From: Vibrio sp. BS-M-Sm-2
Lineage (GTDB): Bacteria; Pseudomonadota; Gammaproteobacteria; Enterobacterales; Vibrionaceae
Direction: 5' to 3'
NCBI RefSeq assembly: GCF_041504345.1
Contig: NZ_CP167894.1
Span: forward strand, 2,728,001-2,792,000
Length of the DNA: 64,000 nucleotides
Made by a program: the position numbers and the translations under genes. Under the pieces are notes generated by a model. It saw nothing but the letters and a program-made list of their open reading frames with translations, was not told the DNA's origin and ran no database searches. This document shows positions 36,413 through 45,801 of the stretch, one piece after another (the stretch's first letter is position 1; each line of letters starts with the position of its first letter).

Positions 36413-38206
36413 CTAATGTTTCCTTGGTATTTTGGAGTATGTTTTGAGCCTCTTGAAGCCCCCCTCGGCATAGGCTTGATTACTGGTCATTTCTCGCCAG
36501 CGACTCGATTGAAGAGAAATGTAGTAATGGTTTGACTCGACAGACCACTTGCTCATTAACGCAGATGAAATAGGGCTGATACCTTCCCAATCATTAGGGA
36601 TGTTTTTGCCGCTTCTCGTTAAAAGCAGTCGTTCATATTTCTTCGCCTGCTTGTTTGCTTTCTCAGTAGCATATTGCTCAATATCTTTGATTAACTTTAA
36701 ATCTGAAGCCGGTACTTTAAAGGAGCTACTCACTCCATCTCTATAGTTAAAAGAAACAGTAATATTGCCATTACTATCTCTCTCAGAGTACGTTAGTGGG
36801 AGTAAAATACCTTTGAGTGGTAAGTCCGTGTAGCAAGATAAAATACAGTAAGCGCTATTGGTTGCCCCTTGCGTTGCATTGGATTTGGAGATTGCCTGTA
36901 CTTCTTTGTGGACAAGCGAGCGACCCAAGTGATTAACCACTTTCTTTAACGTGATTGCTTGTTGGTTTCGGTGGGCGTAAAACAGCTCCTTAAACCAGGG
37001 TAAGTTGCCAGCCCGATGCGGAGATAATAGGTGCAGTTGATTCACAAGCCTTTTATTTATTTCTTGCAAGCTAATAGTATCACTTACACCAGCTTTGTTA
37101 TTGATAGTAAATATTAACCTAGAGCCATCGTCACCGTTGCCATACAGTTTAGATAGTCGTTCGAGTAAGCGGATAAACTTCACACCGTCACGCTTATCAA
37201 CTTCAAATTGTTCACCTACCAATAACGCATCGACCTCTTTGTTCGCTCTAGGCTTATGACTTGAGACCCTCACAATTTGTAGGCTCTTGTCTCGAGTTTC
37301 TGTGTGAACCTTAATCGGATGGGCAATGTTTCGAATGTTGGTGTCATTCAGTGAAGTGAAATAGCACATCAAATGATATGCTGCGCCCATTGCAAGGTTA
37401 AAGGCTGCTCCAGCATTAACAGCCGTGCCACTTTTACTGTGTCCTGTAGTTTGTGTATCCAATGATGTTGGGATTGAAACAACTTCCTCATATTTGCTAC
37501 AGGCAATAATAACAGGAAGTGCCTCTGGCAGAGGTGTATTGTTTTCTTTGGCTGCGATAAGCTGAGGCGCAAGAGTAAAGAATAGCCTCTCCAAACGTGT
37601 CACAAGCAGTGCTTCTTCTTCCTCTGAATATCCTTTGTGTGGCGTTCTTTCTCCTGTAAACCCTCGGTGAAGCAAAATCCAACAGGAAGCCGGCAAGCCG
37701 CACCAATCGAGAGCTATGCGAAGTGTTGAAAGCACGGTCGAAGCTGTCGACTCTTTAGTGCCTAATTCATCACCATGATTGTATTCCCATAGGCGCATTG
37801 AAGGACTAAACATCTTGCAACGATGCCTTAACTCGCCATCGTTGCCAGCAAACTTTAGATACCCACTTTCTGTAAAAGGGGCGACATTTACAGCATCACA
37901 AAAGACAATGTAGGAGCGCAAACTTTCGTATATTGCTGTGATTGTGCATGCTGAGTTTCCATTACTGACATATTGGTTGGCTTTCTCGCAAAAGCGCCGA
38001 ATAAATACTGTTCGACTTTCTATTTTTGCACTTTCTTTGCTACACCCTAAATGTAATAAATGAGAAATATCAAACGGTTTAGGTTTAGTTAATCTATTAT
38101 TTTTATAAGGAATCGTCAGGTTCAACATCACGACATTTTGACTATTTCGCACACGTTTAACGGACTTGGATTGTCTTGCGATCTTACTTTTCGCCATTAC
38201 GACCAA
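36413..38206 (-). CDS. Second tyrosine-recombinase-like protein, truncated before the catalytic tyrosine
   Basis: 597 residues, ending SSRWREMTSNQAYAEGGFKR, LKTYSKIPRKH-stop. SSRWREMTSN (around Arg569) takes the place of the HxxR box; the expected downstream tyrosine is missing in this frame but present in the -1 frame just beyond (35853-36368 fragment). TnpB of Tn554 is a long recombinase of similar size in the second position of its operon. The start overlaps the end of the first recombinase gene by 10 bases. If the frameshift is real, this protein cannot cleave DNA alone. Confidence 0.75.
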   Translation of the reverse strand: MVVMAKSKIARQSKSVKRVRNSQNVVMLNLTIPYKNNRLTKPKPFDISHLLHLGCSKESAKIESRTVFIRRFCEKANQYVSNGNSACTITAIYESLRSYIVFCDAVNVAPFTESGYLKFAGNDGELRHRCKMFSPSMRLWEYNHGDELGTKESTASTVLSTLRIALDWCGLPASCWILLHRGFTGERTPHKGYSEEEEALLVTRLERLFFTLAPQLIAAKENNTPLPEALPVIIACSKYEEVVSIPTSLDTQTTGHSKSGTAVNAGAAFNLAMGAAYHLMCYFTSLNDTNIRNIAHPIKVHTETRDKSLQIVRVSSHKPRANKEVDALLVGEQFEVDKRDGVKFIRLLERLSKLYGNGDDGSRLIFTINNKAGVSDTISLQEINKRLVNQLHLLSPHRAGNLPWFKELFYAHRNQQAITLKKVVNHLGRSLVHKEVQAISKSNATQGATNSAYCILSCYTDLPLKGILLPLTYSERDSNGNITVSFNYRDGVSSSFKVPASDLKLIKDIEQYATEKANKQAKKYERLLLTRSGKNIPNDWEGISPISSALMSKWSVESNHYYISLQSSRWREMTSNQAYAEGGFKRLKTYSKIPRKH

Positions 38207-39600
38207 CCTCCGTTTATTTTGCGATTTTTGGCTTTAGCCGTTTTGATTTGGTCGTCAAGCTTATTCATGTACTGAATGTACTTTTCGGTGGTCGATGTAC
38301 TGGCGTGTCCCATCAAATACGCTAACTCACTCATCAGGTAGTCATAGCTAACATTTCGCTCTTTTGACTCCTCCCAAAGCCAGTGAGTAGCAAAGGTAGA
38401 ACGTAAATCATGAATTCGGTAATACCAAGAAGAGTCCACTTCGCGAATCTGCTTTCTAAGGTTTGAAAAGTGCGTTTCTAAAGTACTGGCTGAGTAAGGC
38501 ACACCTTTGTTTGAGATAAATAGATACTCAACGGCATCCATCTCGCTGCCTGATTGAATAAGCTCATTGCGCTTGTTTAGGTTTTTAATCCGCGTATGAC
38601 TTTCTTTGTGTATCTCTAGCTCTTCGTACAATTCAATTGGGATTTCTACAGTTCGAGGCTTACTGCCTTTTGTTCGAGTAATTTTGACTGGTACAGCATC
38701 TAAATCACTGTAGTCAGCGTTTCCGATATCGTGAGCGGGGAAGTGAATGGCCTCATCTATTCTAATTCCTGCTTCGACACATAGGCGAAAGATGAGTTTT
38801 GTCGTTTTTGGAAGTGACGTTATATGTTCATTAAATAAGGCTTTGTGTTCGGGATGCATGGGCTTGAGCTTTTTATGGGCGGGCGTGTTCTCTGTTTTAG
38901 GAAACCTTTTCATGATATTGGAGGTTTCATAAGAACGCTCAGAGCCAGATTTTGTGTGAGCCAACATATCGTGGTGGTTTAACTTTTGATGCGCAGTACT
39001 AGTTGTATAGTGTGTAACAACATTTTCCTCGTCATTTTTTATGTAGCCGTATTTTTGCATCCACTTATAGAATCCGATAACAGCCCCTATATAGCTTCTA
39101 GCGGTAGATAAACTAAAAGCCTCATCACCGTTAGCGCCATCAATATTATTACAGTTTGCAAGTAGAAACTCAGCAAACCGCCAAGGAGCCCCTTCTTCTT
39201 CATACTTCGATAGGGTTTTATACGTTAGGTATTCACATGGTATTTCAATGTCATCTTCATCAACTTGAGAGTGGTGAGTCGAATCCAAATAACGAGTGAA
39301 AGCCAGCAAACCTTTTGCGATTGAACCTGTGTCTTTTACAGCCGCTTCACCACGCAATTTAGATACTAGGTAAAGAGATTGTGGATAAACCACTCTACCG
39401 TCAGGGGCAACGATGATATCGGTTTTCTTTATGCGCGATTCCAGTTTGGAAGGGGAAAGGTAAGGAGAGTGCGTCACCTCTCCAGATTCAGTATTGATAT
39501 TCGTAGAAATTCTTAGCTTTGCTAATGTATCGACCTCGACGGAAAGCAGTCGGTAGTCATGATAAACTTCGGAACATTTTTCTTCATGTGTTTCTATCAC
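38197..39600 (-). CDS. Tyrosine recombinase/integrase, first gene of the island recombinase operon (possibly GmtY-type)
   Basis: 467 residues with a complete catalytic set: Arg280 in EAGIRIDEA, Lys311 in TRTKGSK, His397 and Arg400 in RIHDLRSTFATHW, His432 in YLMGHAST, Tyr441 in TTEKYIQYMNK. The N-terminal part (about 80-190) is the core-binding domain. It starts only 93 bases inside the right end of the island, the normal place for an integrase, and leads a run of overlapping minus-strand recombinase genes. The promoter must lie in or next to the right inverted repeat, so insertion site context could affect expression. Confidence 0.92.
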   Translation of the reverse strand: MIETHEEKCSEVYHDYRLLSVEVDTLAKLRISTNINTESGEVTHSPYLSPSKLESRIKKTDIIVAPDGRVVYPQSLYLVSKLRGEAAVKDTGSIAKGLLAFTRYLDSTHHSQVDEDDIEIPCEYLTYKTLSKYEEEGAPWRFAEFLLANCNNIDGANGDEAFSLSTARSYIGAVIGFYKWMQKYGYIKNDEENVVTHYTTSTAHQKLNHHDMLAHTKSGSERSYETSNIMKRFPKTENTPAHKKLKPMHPEHKALFNEHITSLPKTTKLIFRLCVEAGIRIDEAIHFPAHDIGNADYSDLDAVPVKITRTKGSKPRTVEIPIELYEELEIHKESHTRIKNLNKRNELIQSGSEMDAVEYLFISNKGVPYSASTLETHFSNLRKQIREVDSSWYYRIHDLRSTFATHWLWEESKERNVSYDYLMSELAYLMGHASTSTTEKYIQYMNKLDDQIKTAKAKNRKINGGWS

Positions 39601-39669
39601 AAAACAACCCTCGATATGTTACCCACATATCAAAGATAGATTTGTCATGAAAACTCATCAAGGTTTTCT

Positions 39670-39693
39670 GTCATTGAAATTTTCTAAGGGTAA
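39670..39693 (-). repeat. Right terminal inverted repeat of the island
   Basis: On the minus strand the end reads TTACCCTTAGAAAATTTCAA, matching the left end with small differences. A related motif, TTTGTCATGAAAA, lies 20-30 bases further in (39641). Confidence 0.8.
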
Positions 39694-40024
39694 ATTTCTT
39701 CTCGCCCCAAACACCGAACTGCTCAGCAACACTGTGGTCTTCGTCAGATAGCAGTGTGAAGTTTAGAGATTTCTTCGCAACGAAGTTTGGTAGGCGTTTG
39801 ACTGGGTCGATGCTGACACCCAGAACAACCACATTGAGGTCATCAAGCTGTGCTTTGATATCACGCAGGCCTTCTGCTTGCACAATACAACCTGGAGTCA
39901 TTGCTTTTGGGTAGAAGTAGAAAAGTACTTTTTTACCTTTGAAGTCACCAAGAGATACGATATTGCCATCTTGATCTGGAAGCGAAAAAGCAGGTGCTGG
40001 AACACCAGCCGTTAGCGTATTCAT
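39671..40024 (-). pseudogene. bcp: 5' fragment of the host bcp gene (split by the island)
   Basis: Codons 1-111 of a Bcp peroxiredoxin with the peroxidatic Cys46 in AMTPGCIVQAEGLRD, ending EQFGVWGEKKF; then six codons from the island end (TLRKFQ) and a stop. The missing 45 codons lie at 21962-22099. A truncated protein of 117 residues could still be made but lacks the C-terminal strand and helix of the thioredoxin fold. It begins 12 bases after gcvR, so bcp was the second gene of a gcvR-bcp operon. Confidence 0.93.
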
Positions 40025-40036
40025 GACATTTCCTTT

Positions 40037-40579
40037 TTAAAGACTGTTTTTAATAAAGTTGAGCGAGCCTTGGACTGATAGGCTCTGACACAGCGAGTTG
40101 AATTCTTCTTGTAGCTGCATCAAGTTACATTCTGATTGTACAGAAGCGGTAATAGAGATATGGAATTGGTCGTTGTCGAGTTGAACCTTAGACTTATTGA
40201 TGGTTCGTGCACTTAACGAATCGAGGCCGATATTTCGGTCTGCGAAGAACTGGGTAAACTGTTCAGTAAGGCCGATTTTATCGTCTGACTCAACGAACAC
40301 CTCTACTGTGTAAGAGTTCTCAATAACATCATGAGGTGAGGTTCGCTTCATAATCGTAATCAAGTCGTGCTCTTGGCCAAGCAAGGGCAGGGTGGTTTCA
40401 ACGCGGGTAATGTTATTTGCCTTTCCAGACAGCAGCATGATAAGCGTAAATTCTTCGCCAAACAGAGCGATACGGCTATCAATAATGTTACAGCCTGATT
40501 GGGTGACTAAATGAACCACTTGGTTGCATACACCTGGGCGATCAGTGCCCACAGCTGTGATTACTAGATGTTGAGTCAT
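40037..40579 (-). CDS. gcvR: Glycine cleavage system transcriptional repressor GcvR
   Basis: 180 residues with two ACT domains: ITAVGTDRPGVCNQVVHLV at residue 6 and VEVFVESDDKIGLTEQFTQF near residue 93. GcvR binds GcvA and glycine and represses the gcv operon. The start at 40579 (MTQHLVITAVG) fits the family; a further 15 upstream codons are not conserved. The region to dapA (40580-40953) is non-coding and contains both divergent promoters; nothing specific was recognised in it. Confidence 0.92.
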   Translation of the reverse strand: MTQHLVITAVGTDRPGVCNQVVHLVTQSGCNIIDSRIALFGEEFTLIMLLSGKANNITRVETTLPLLGQEHDLITIMKRTSPHDVIENSYTVEVFVESDDKIGLTEQFTQFFADRNIGLDSLSARTINKSKVQLDNDQFHISITASVQSECNLMQLQEEFNSLCQSLSVQGSLNFIKNSL

Positions 40580-40953
40580 AAAATCACGTCTCTTTATATT
40601 CCATTGATTCATGCATGTTAGCACAGTTAGCTCGTGGAATAAGCGTGCGTACGGGGCTTTTTATGAGGCTTCTTGCTTCTAACATGTAACCAATGATAAG
40701 AATATTGAGAGTGTTAAAAATGAGATAGAGTGGTGAGAGTACAGCTTACTTGTTGCTGACATCCAATGATGTGCTATCCGCTAGATTGAGCGCAGGTTAC
40801 CAAAATTCTAGGTAGAACCACCGTTAGAAGTCGTTTTACCTCAAACATACGACAATATTTACTGCAGATGTTGCCGCTAAGCCACTTTAATGTCTTGTGT
40901 TTATTGATTGGCTTACAGTAACATGCAAAAAGAATAAATTAAGGGAGATAGAC

Positions 40954-41832
40954 ATGTTTTCAGGAAGTATCGTTGCGCTAGTTACGCCATTTAATACAGA
41001 TGGTGAAGTGGATTTCGACAGCCTTAAAAAGTTAGTTGAGCACCATGTTGCTGCAGGTAGTGATGGTCTGGTTGCGGTTGGCACAACAGGTGAGTCTTCA
41101 ACACTCACTATTGAAGAGCATGTCAAAGTCGTCAATAAGATCGTTGAATTTGCTGATGGTCGTATCCCAGTTATCGCAGGTACAGGCGCTAATGCTACGC
41201 ACGAGTCAGTGCTATTCAGTCGTTTATTGAACGGTTCTGGTATTGCGGGTTGCCTTAGTGTAACGCCTTACTACAACAAACCGACTCAAGAAGGTTTGTA
41301 CCAACACTACAAAGCGATTGCTGAAGTAAGTGACGTTCCTCAAATCCTATACAATGTACCGGGTCGTACTGCCGTAGACCTATTACCAGAGACTGTTGCT
41401 CGCCTTTCTGAAATCGAAAACATCGTTGCACTTAAAGATGCGACGGGTGATCTCGACAGAATTGCAATTCACCGTGAACTTTGTGGCGAAGATTTTATCT
41501 TACTAAGTGGTGATGACTTAACAGGTCTAGAATTTGTTAAGCGTGGTGGTGATGGCGTGATTTCTGTAACGAATAACGTTGCAGCGGCGGATATGGCTAC
41601 TATGTTCAAACTTGCGAAAGAAGGTAAGTTTGAAGAAGCAGAAGCGATCAATGAGCGCTTGATGCCTCTACATAAGAATTTGTTCGTTGAGTCTAACCCT
41701 ATTCCCGTAAAATGGGCGGTTCATAAAATGGGTCTGATTGCTGAAGGTGGCTTACGTCTGCCTCTGACTGAACTGTCAGAACCAGCTCAACCTGTTGTTG
41801 CTCAAGCAATGACTGAAGCGTGTATTTACTAA
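40954..41832 (+). CDS. dapA: 4-hydroxy-tetrahydrodipicolinate synthase
   Basis: Condenses pyruvate and aspartate semialdehyde in lysine and diaminopimelate synthesis. [13 protein letters not shown] at the start, [17 protein letters not shown] with the active-site Tyr, and VALKDATGD with the Schiff-base Lys are all present. Length of 292 residues is exact for the family. The ATG at 40954 has AAGGGAGA in front; the frame is open 19 codons further but without a better start. dapE for the same pathway lies 2 kb downstream. Confidence 0.97.
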   Translation: MFSGSIVALVTPFNTDGEVDFDSLKKLVEHHVAAGSDGLVAVGTTGESSTLTIEEHVKVVNKIVEFADGRIPVIAGTGANATHESVLFSRLLNGSGIAGCLSVTPYYNKPTQEGLYQHYKAIAEVSDVPQILYNVPGRTAVDLLPETVARLSEIENIVALKDATGDLDRIAIHRELCGEDFILLSGDDLTGLEFVKRGGDGVISVTNNVAAADMATMFKLAKEGKFEEAEAINERLMPLHKNLFVESNPIPVKWAVHKMGLIAEGGLRLPLTELSEPAQPVVAQAMTEACIY

Positions 41833-41846
41833 AAACGTATGAAGTG

Positions 41847-41869
41847 ATGCCGAAGCGAACCTTCGGCAT
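41847..41869 (+). terminator. Hairpin between dapA and bamC
   Basis: Stem ATGCCGAAG / CTTCGGCAT with a 5-base loop, no proper T run. Likely a partial attenuator or mRNA-stability hairpin within the dapA-bamC operon. Confidence 0.5.
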
Positions 41870-41881
41870 TTAGGAGTATAA

Positions 41882-42928
41882 ATGAAGTATTCTCACCAGC
41901 TAGTGATTGGGTCACTGGCTGTTTTCGTTCTTACAGCATGTTCTGGCAGCCCGACTCAACGTCGTCAAGCCAAAGATGATTTCGAATACTTAGAAACACC
42001 TGAGTTTTCACAATGGCAATTGCCTGAAGATGCTCAGCCTCAGTTCTACCCAAACTTTGACATCCCAAGCGGTGAGTTCAGCGGTGGTATTGGCCGTGAA
42101 GTGGATATTCGTCCACCGCAACAGGTTCTTGAATTGATTCCTGGTGCTCGTGCTGAGCGTCAAAATGGTGAAGTGACACTATGGCTTCTTCGTGCTGAAG
42201 AGGCTGACAGAGTGTGGCAAACGGCTGTAGATATGCTGGCTCAGCGTGGCATTGGTATTCGTGAGCAATCAGAGAATGAGATTGAGACTGATTGGGTAAC
42301 TTGGGTTTCTGAAGATGAAGACGTAGAGATTGGCAGCCGCTACTCTATGTCTCGTTTCCAAGCGAACAACCGTCACGGCTTCAAGATTAACCTGATTGAT
42401 TGGCGTGAAGGTACTGAAGAGAAACCGGTAACGGCAACCAATAAAGAGCGTTACAACGCGTTCCTGACTAATCTAGTTATGGCTAAGTACGATGAAAACC
42501 TTCGTGCTGAAGCAGCGCTGAAAGCGCAAGAGTTGGTGAAGCGAATCCCAATCTCAATGGGTGCGGACCGCAGTGGTTTCCCTGTGATTATTGCTCGTAC
42601 ACCATACAATGTATTCTGGCAGCGCCTGCCTAACTTGTTGCCTGCTATGGGCTTTGAGCTTGAAGAACGCAATCAATCTCAGGGTACGGTGAAGGCGAAG
42701 TACGCAGCACCAGATGATGAGTTCTGGGAAGAAATTGGCCTACAGCCTATCGATTTAGCGCCAGGCACTTACAACTTCCTATTTGGTGATCTTGGTAACC
42801 GTACGTCGATTAACGTAACGGATGCATCAGGTAAGCCAGTAGAAGAAGAGCTGCTTAAGTCAATGGTTCCGGTACTAGCGCATATTGCTGACCAGACCAA
42901 AAATGACAAAGAAGCGAAAGCTGAGTAG
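41882..42928 (+). CDS. bamC: Outer membrane assembly lipoprotein BamC
   Basis: 348 residues, lipoprotein signal with lipobox LTAC (Cys20). The unstructured segment after the lipid anchor carries FEYLETPEF, the stretch that in E. coli binds BamD. Two helix-grip domains follow (about 100-215 and 225-340). It is a part of the beta-barrel assembly machine. The position directly after dapA is as in E. coli (dapA-bamC, formerly nlpB). Confidence 0.95.
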   Translation: MKYSHQLVIGSLAVFVLTACSGSPTQRRQAKDDFEYLETPEFSQWQLPEDAQPQFYPNFDIPSGEFSGGIGREVDIRPPQQVLELIPGARAERQNGEVTLWLLRAEEADRVWQTAVDMLAQRGIGIREQSENEIETDWVTWVSEDEDVEIGSRYSMSRFQANNRHGFKINLIDWREGTEEKPVTATNKERYNAFLTNLVMAKYDENLRAEAALKAQELVKRIPISMGADRSGFPVIIARTPYNVFWQRLPNLLPAMGFELEERNQSQGTVKAKYAAPDDEFWEEIGLQPIDLAPGTYNFLFGDLGNRTSINVTDASGKPVEEELLKSMVPVLAHIADQTKNDKEAKAE

Positions 42929-42987
42929 TAGCACTTAAGCAGTCACAGAGCTGGGTTCAATCAGCTCTGTGACTAGCTAAGGCCAAT

Positions 42988-43019
42988 AAAAAAGAGGACA
43001 CATTGTGTCCTCTTTTTTT
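42988..43019. terminator. Terminator after bamC
   Basis: Stem AAAGAGGACACA / TGTGTCCTCTTT, flanked by A and T runs; it lies between convergent units. Confidence 0.9.
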
Positions 43020-43074
43020 GTATTCGTTGTTATCAGACTATTGGTCTATCAAGCGGATTAGCCAAAGAAAAAAG

Positions 43075-43284
43075 CTATGCGTCTTTACTGTCTTTGGATT
43101 CTTCTTTTTCAGCTTTCTCTTGATTCTGTTTATCCAAGCGATTGAGCTTATCTAAGTCTCGCTCTGTTTTACCACGACCCGTCAGATCCATATTTGCGGT
43201 CTGTTTGAGAGCTGCGATGTTACCCACCACAACGCTAACTACGATGATGATGATAACCCAAGGGTTTGTAAGCCACTCTAACAT
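43075..43284 (-). CDS. DUF2897-family small membrane protein
   Basis: 69 residues: one membrane segment near the N-terminus (NPWVIIIIVVSVVVGNIAAL) and a charged cytoplasmic tail rich in Lys, Asp and Glu (LDKLNRLDKQNQEKAEKEE). This fits the DUF2897 family. It follows the M15 peptidase gene by 8 bases and is likely in its operon. Function unknown. Confidence 0.72.
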   Translation of the reverse strand: MLEWLTNPWVIIIIVVSVVVGNIAALKQTANMDLTGRGKTERDLDKLNRLDKQNQEKAEKEESKDSKDA

Positions 43285-43292
43285 AAGCGCTC

Positions 43293-43967
43293 CTAATGGC
43301 TGATGTTCGCTACGAAGCGTGCGTAGATCTCGTCTAGCTGCTCCATAATAATCTCATACCCTAATATTGGCTTAGATTGGAGTTGCTTGCCAAGTAAAGT
43401 CGGAGATAACTGTGATAAACACGACTCCGATACTTTACGATGGCTGATATGCCATGGTTCGATCGCCACACCACCAAGGTCTTCGCTATAAGGAAAAAAG
43501 AACCCAAACTGTGAAGCATGAACAGACAACCATTGGTAAAATGCTTGCTGGTGGCCAGTAAGGTATTCCCATGGCTCTAATTGCAGCTGTGTACCTTCTG
43601 GTAAGTTGTTTCGAGCAAAGACATCAAAGTCACAGCCCCAATGGTGACGGCTCGCACCGGGAAGGGCAGACCACCTAAGAATGGCTGACAGTTTTTGGTG
43701 CTCACTGAGTGTTGAAGCATCAAGTGGTTGGCTTTCTGAATCTAATATTGGAGCGTCACCAGAAAACTTACGGTTCCAAATCAGAGATTGCCTTTCATAG
43801 TCGCGAAAACCACTGGCAATCTCCATTTTAAAACCAGCGAGTTGAGCAGCTTCAATCAAATTGTTTAGGTCACCTTTGACGTCACTGTGAACCAAGAAGG
43901 TTTTGGTGCCAATCAGGTTAGGTTCTAGGTGAGAATCTGATTGTCCGGTTAGCTGCTCTGGTGTCAT
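43293..43967 (-). CDS. M15-family D,D/L,D-carboxypeptidase (VanY-like)
   Basis: 224 residues without a visible signal peptide. The zinc motifs of the M15B/VanY family are clear: SRHHWGCDFDVF (His and Asp ligands) and EPWHISH (catalytic Glu and third His). EIASGFRDYERQSLIWNRK is the substrate-binding stretch. It should remove a terminal D-amino acid from peptidoglycan peptides. Absence of a signal peptide suggests cytoplasmic recycling, or non-classical export; this remains open. It lies 46 bases downstream of dapE. Confidence 0.85.
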   Translation of the reverse strand: MTPEQLTGQSDSHLEPNLIGTKTFLVHSDVKGDLNNLIEAAQLAGFKMEIASGFRDYERQSLIWNRKFSGDAPILDSESQPLDASTLSEHQKLSAILRWSALPGASRHHWGCDFDVFARNNLPEGTQLQLEPWEYLTGHQQAFYQWLSVHASQFGFFFPYSEDLGGVAIEPWHISHRKVSESCLSQLSPTLLGKQLQSKPILGYEIIMEQLDEIYARFVANISH

Positions 43968-44013
43968 AACGTGCCTCTCAAGAATTAGATGCTATGAATC
44001 GCTGATAAAAGAA

Positions 44014-45150
44014 CTATTTAGCGAACAGGTTCACTAATGTTTTTTCGTACATGTCGGTTAGCTTCTCTAAATCAGCCACTTTCACGCATTCGTTAACCTT
44101 GTGAATAGTTGCATTCACAGGGCCTAGTTCTACGACTTGCCCTTTCATGCGTGCAATAAAGCGTCCGTCAGATGTCCCACCTGTTGTAAGTAACGCAGGT
44201 TTAACATCATTTACGTCGCCTACTGCATCGACAATAGCGTCAAGTAATGAGCCTGCGTCTGTTAAGAACGGGTCACCATTGAATGTCCATTTAAGGTCGT
44301 ATTCGAAGTCGTACTTATCTAGCGTAGTTGTGATTCGTTCAACGATGATGTCGTTGCTTAACTCGGTACTAAAACGCAGGTTAAACTGAACATTGAACTC
44401 ACCGGGGATAACGTTTGAAGCCCCTGTGCCCGCGCTTACATTTGGGATTTGGAAACTGGTTGGTGGGAAGTAATCATTACCTTTATCCCACTCAGTCGTT
44501 GCCAACTCGTTGATTGCAAGCAGAGAGCTGTGTACTGGGTTATTCGCAAGGTGAGGGTAGGCAACATGACCTTGTGTACCCTTAATCGTTAGGTCGCCTG
44601 TGATAGAGCCACGACGACCGTTCTTCACTACATCACCTACAAACTCAGTGCTTGATGGTTCACCGACAATACACATGTCGATGTTCTCACCGCGCGCCAT
44701 CAACGTTTCAACAACACGTACCGTACCGTTGATGAAAGGACCTTCTTCATCAGAGGTGATAAGGAAACCGATTGAACCAGTGTGATCTGGGTGTTTGGCA
44801 ATGAACTGTTCTACAGCCACAATCATTGATGCCAGAGAGCCCTTCATATCTGCCGCGCCGCGACCATGTAAGTAGCCATCAACAATCGTTGGCTCAAATG
44901 GCTTGGTGTTCCATTGTTCGATTGGACCAGCTGGAACCACGTCAGTGTGGCCTGCAAAAGCAAATAGAGGCGCTTCGGTACCACGACGAGCCCAGAAGTT
45001 CGTAGTATCTTCAAATACCATGACTTCGATTTCAAAACCGAGTGCTTTTAAGCGTTCAATCATCAGGTCTTGGCAACCTGCATCTTCTGGTGTTACCGAT
45101 TGACGGCTGATTAGGTCTTTTGCCAGAGCCAAAGTTGGGCTGTCTGTCAT
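44014..45150 (-). CDS. dapE: Succinyl-diaminopimelate desuccinylase
   Basis: Zinc amidohydrolase of lysine/diaminopimelate synthesis. [13 protein letters not shown] carries a metal-ligand His and the Asp two residues on, GRGAADMKG the bridging Asp, and [13 protein letters not shown] the catalytic Glu pair. The length of 378 residues matches E. coli DapE. In E. coli dapE follows an ArsC-like gene (yffB), as here, so the unit arsC-like-dapE-M15-DUF2897 is conserved order. Confidence 0.96.
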   Translation of the reverse strand: MTDSPTLALAKDLISRQSVTPEDAGCQDLMIERLKALGFEIEVMVFEDTTNFWARRGTEAPLFAFAGHTDVVPAGPIEQWNTKPFEPTIVDGYLHGRGAADMKGSLASMIVAVEQFIAKHPDHTGSIGFLITSDEEGPFINGTVRVVETLMARGENIDMCIVGEPSSTEFVGDVVKNGRRGSITGDLTIKGTQGHVAYPHLANNPVHSSLLAINELATTEWDKGNDYFPPTSFQIPNVSAGTGASNVIPGEFNVQFNLRFSTELSNDIIVERITTTLDKYDFEYDLKWTFNGDPFLTDAGSLLDAIVDAVGDVNDVKPALLTTGGTSDGRFIARMKGQVVELGPVNATIHKVNECVKVADLEKLTDMYEKTLVNLFAK

Positions 45151-45249
45151 CCTTGAATTCCTTGTTTAAATAAAACGTCTAGTCATTAATGTTTAGGACG
45201 CTGATTTCATGATCAACGTCCAGTTGTTTATCTATGTGAATACAACGGC

Positions 45250-45597
45250 CTAAGAAAAAATAGCCGCGTATTGGTCTGCTTTAAATCCGATGTGAAGCTT
45301 ACCATCTACTTTTAAGATTGGGCGCTTGATCATTGCTGGTTGCTCAACAAGCAAAGCCACTGCTTTTTCTTCCGTTAACGTGTCTTTTTGCTCTTGAGGA
45401 AGTTGGCGATAAGTTGTCCCACGTTTGTTTAGCACAAGCTCCCAACCTAGCTCAGAACAGAAGTTTGTTACTAGCTCTGTGTTGATGCCTTGTTTGCGAT
45501 AATCGTGAAATTCGAACTCGATACCTTCAGCTTCGAGCCATTTCTTTGCTTTTTTAATAGTGTCGCAATTTGGGATACCAAACATAGTGATAGTCAT
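45250..45597 (-). CDS. yffB: ArsC/Spx-family reductase-like protein (YffB)
   Basis: 115 residues. MFGIPNCDTIKKAKKWLEAE contains the single cysteine (Cys11) of the ArsC-like fold, and KRPILKVDGKLHIGFK the C-terminal family motif. Unlike arsC at 18426 it lacks the CSKS arsenate-reductase signature, so it is probably not an arsenate reductase; E. coli YffB (YfgD-type) has no clear function. It lies upstream of dapE, as in E. coli. Confidence 0.85.
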   Translation of the reverse strand: MTITMFGIPNCDTIKKAKKWLEAEGIEFEFHDYRKQGINTELVTNFCSELGWELVLNKRGTTYRQLPQEQKDTLTEEKAVALLVEQPAMIKRPILKVDGKLHIGFKADQYAAIFS

Positions 45598-45801
45598 TAT
45601 TCTTCCTTTGAGTGATTTTATTTCATTGTTATGAGTTGAATCCTATCAGGAAGCAGCAACTCAGACAAAATAGAGTGATGAATATTTCATAGAGTGAAAA
45701 AAAGCGTAAGAAAATGTCACTATTGGAGACTTATTGATCAGCCTCAACATGTTGTCAGCGAAAAAAGAAATAATTGAGCTGCACATATATAGGAGGTGTC
45801 A

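Larger units (their letters stand above)
22106..39693. mobile_element. 17.6-kb genomic island inserted in bcp, with its own tyrosine recombinases
   Basis: Bounded by imperfect inverted repeats (22106-22129 and 39670-39693) and by the two halves of bcp. It is richer in A and T than the flanks. From left to right it has a non-coding left end with short recombinase-site-like repeats, a six-gene GTPase-centred conflict operon, a zone of decayed genes with a 40-bp tandem repeat, an intact second bcp gene, and a minus-strand recombinase operon starting 93 bases from the right end. Three tyrosine-recombinase-like genes plus a small accessory protein recall Tn554-like trios and the gamma-mobile-trio elements of vibrios; the exact family is an inference. 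Confidence 0.92.
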
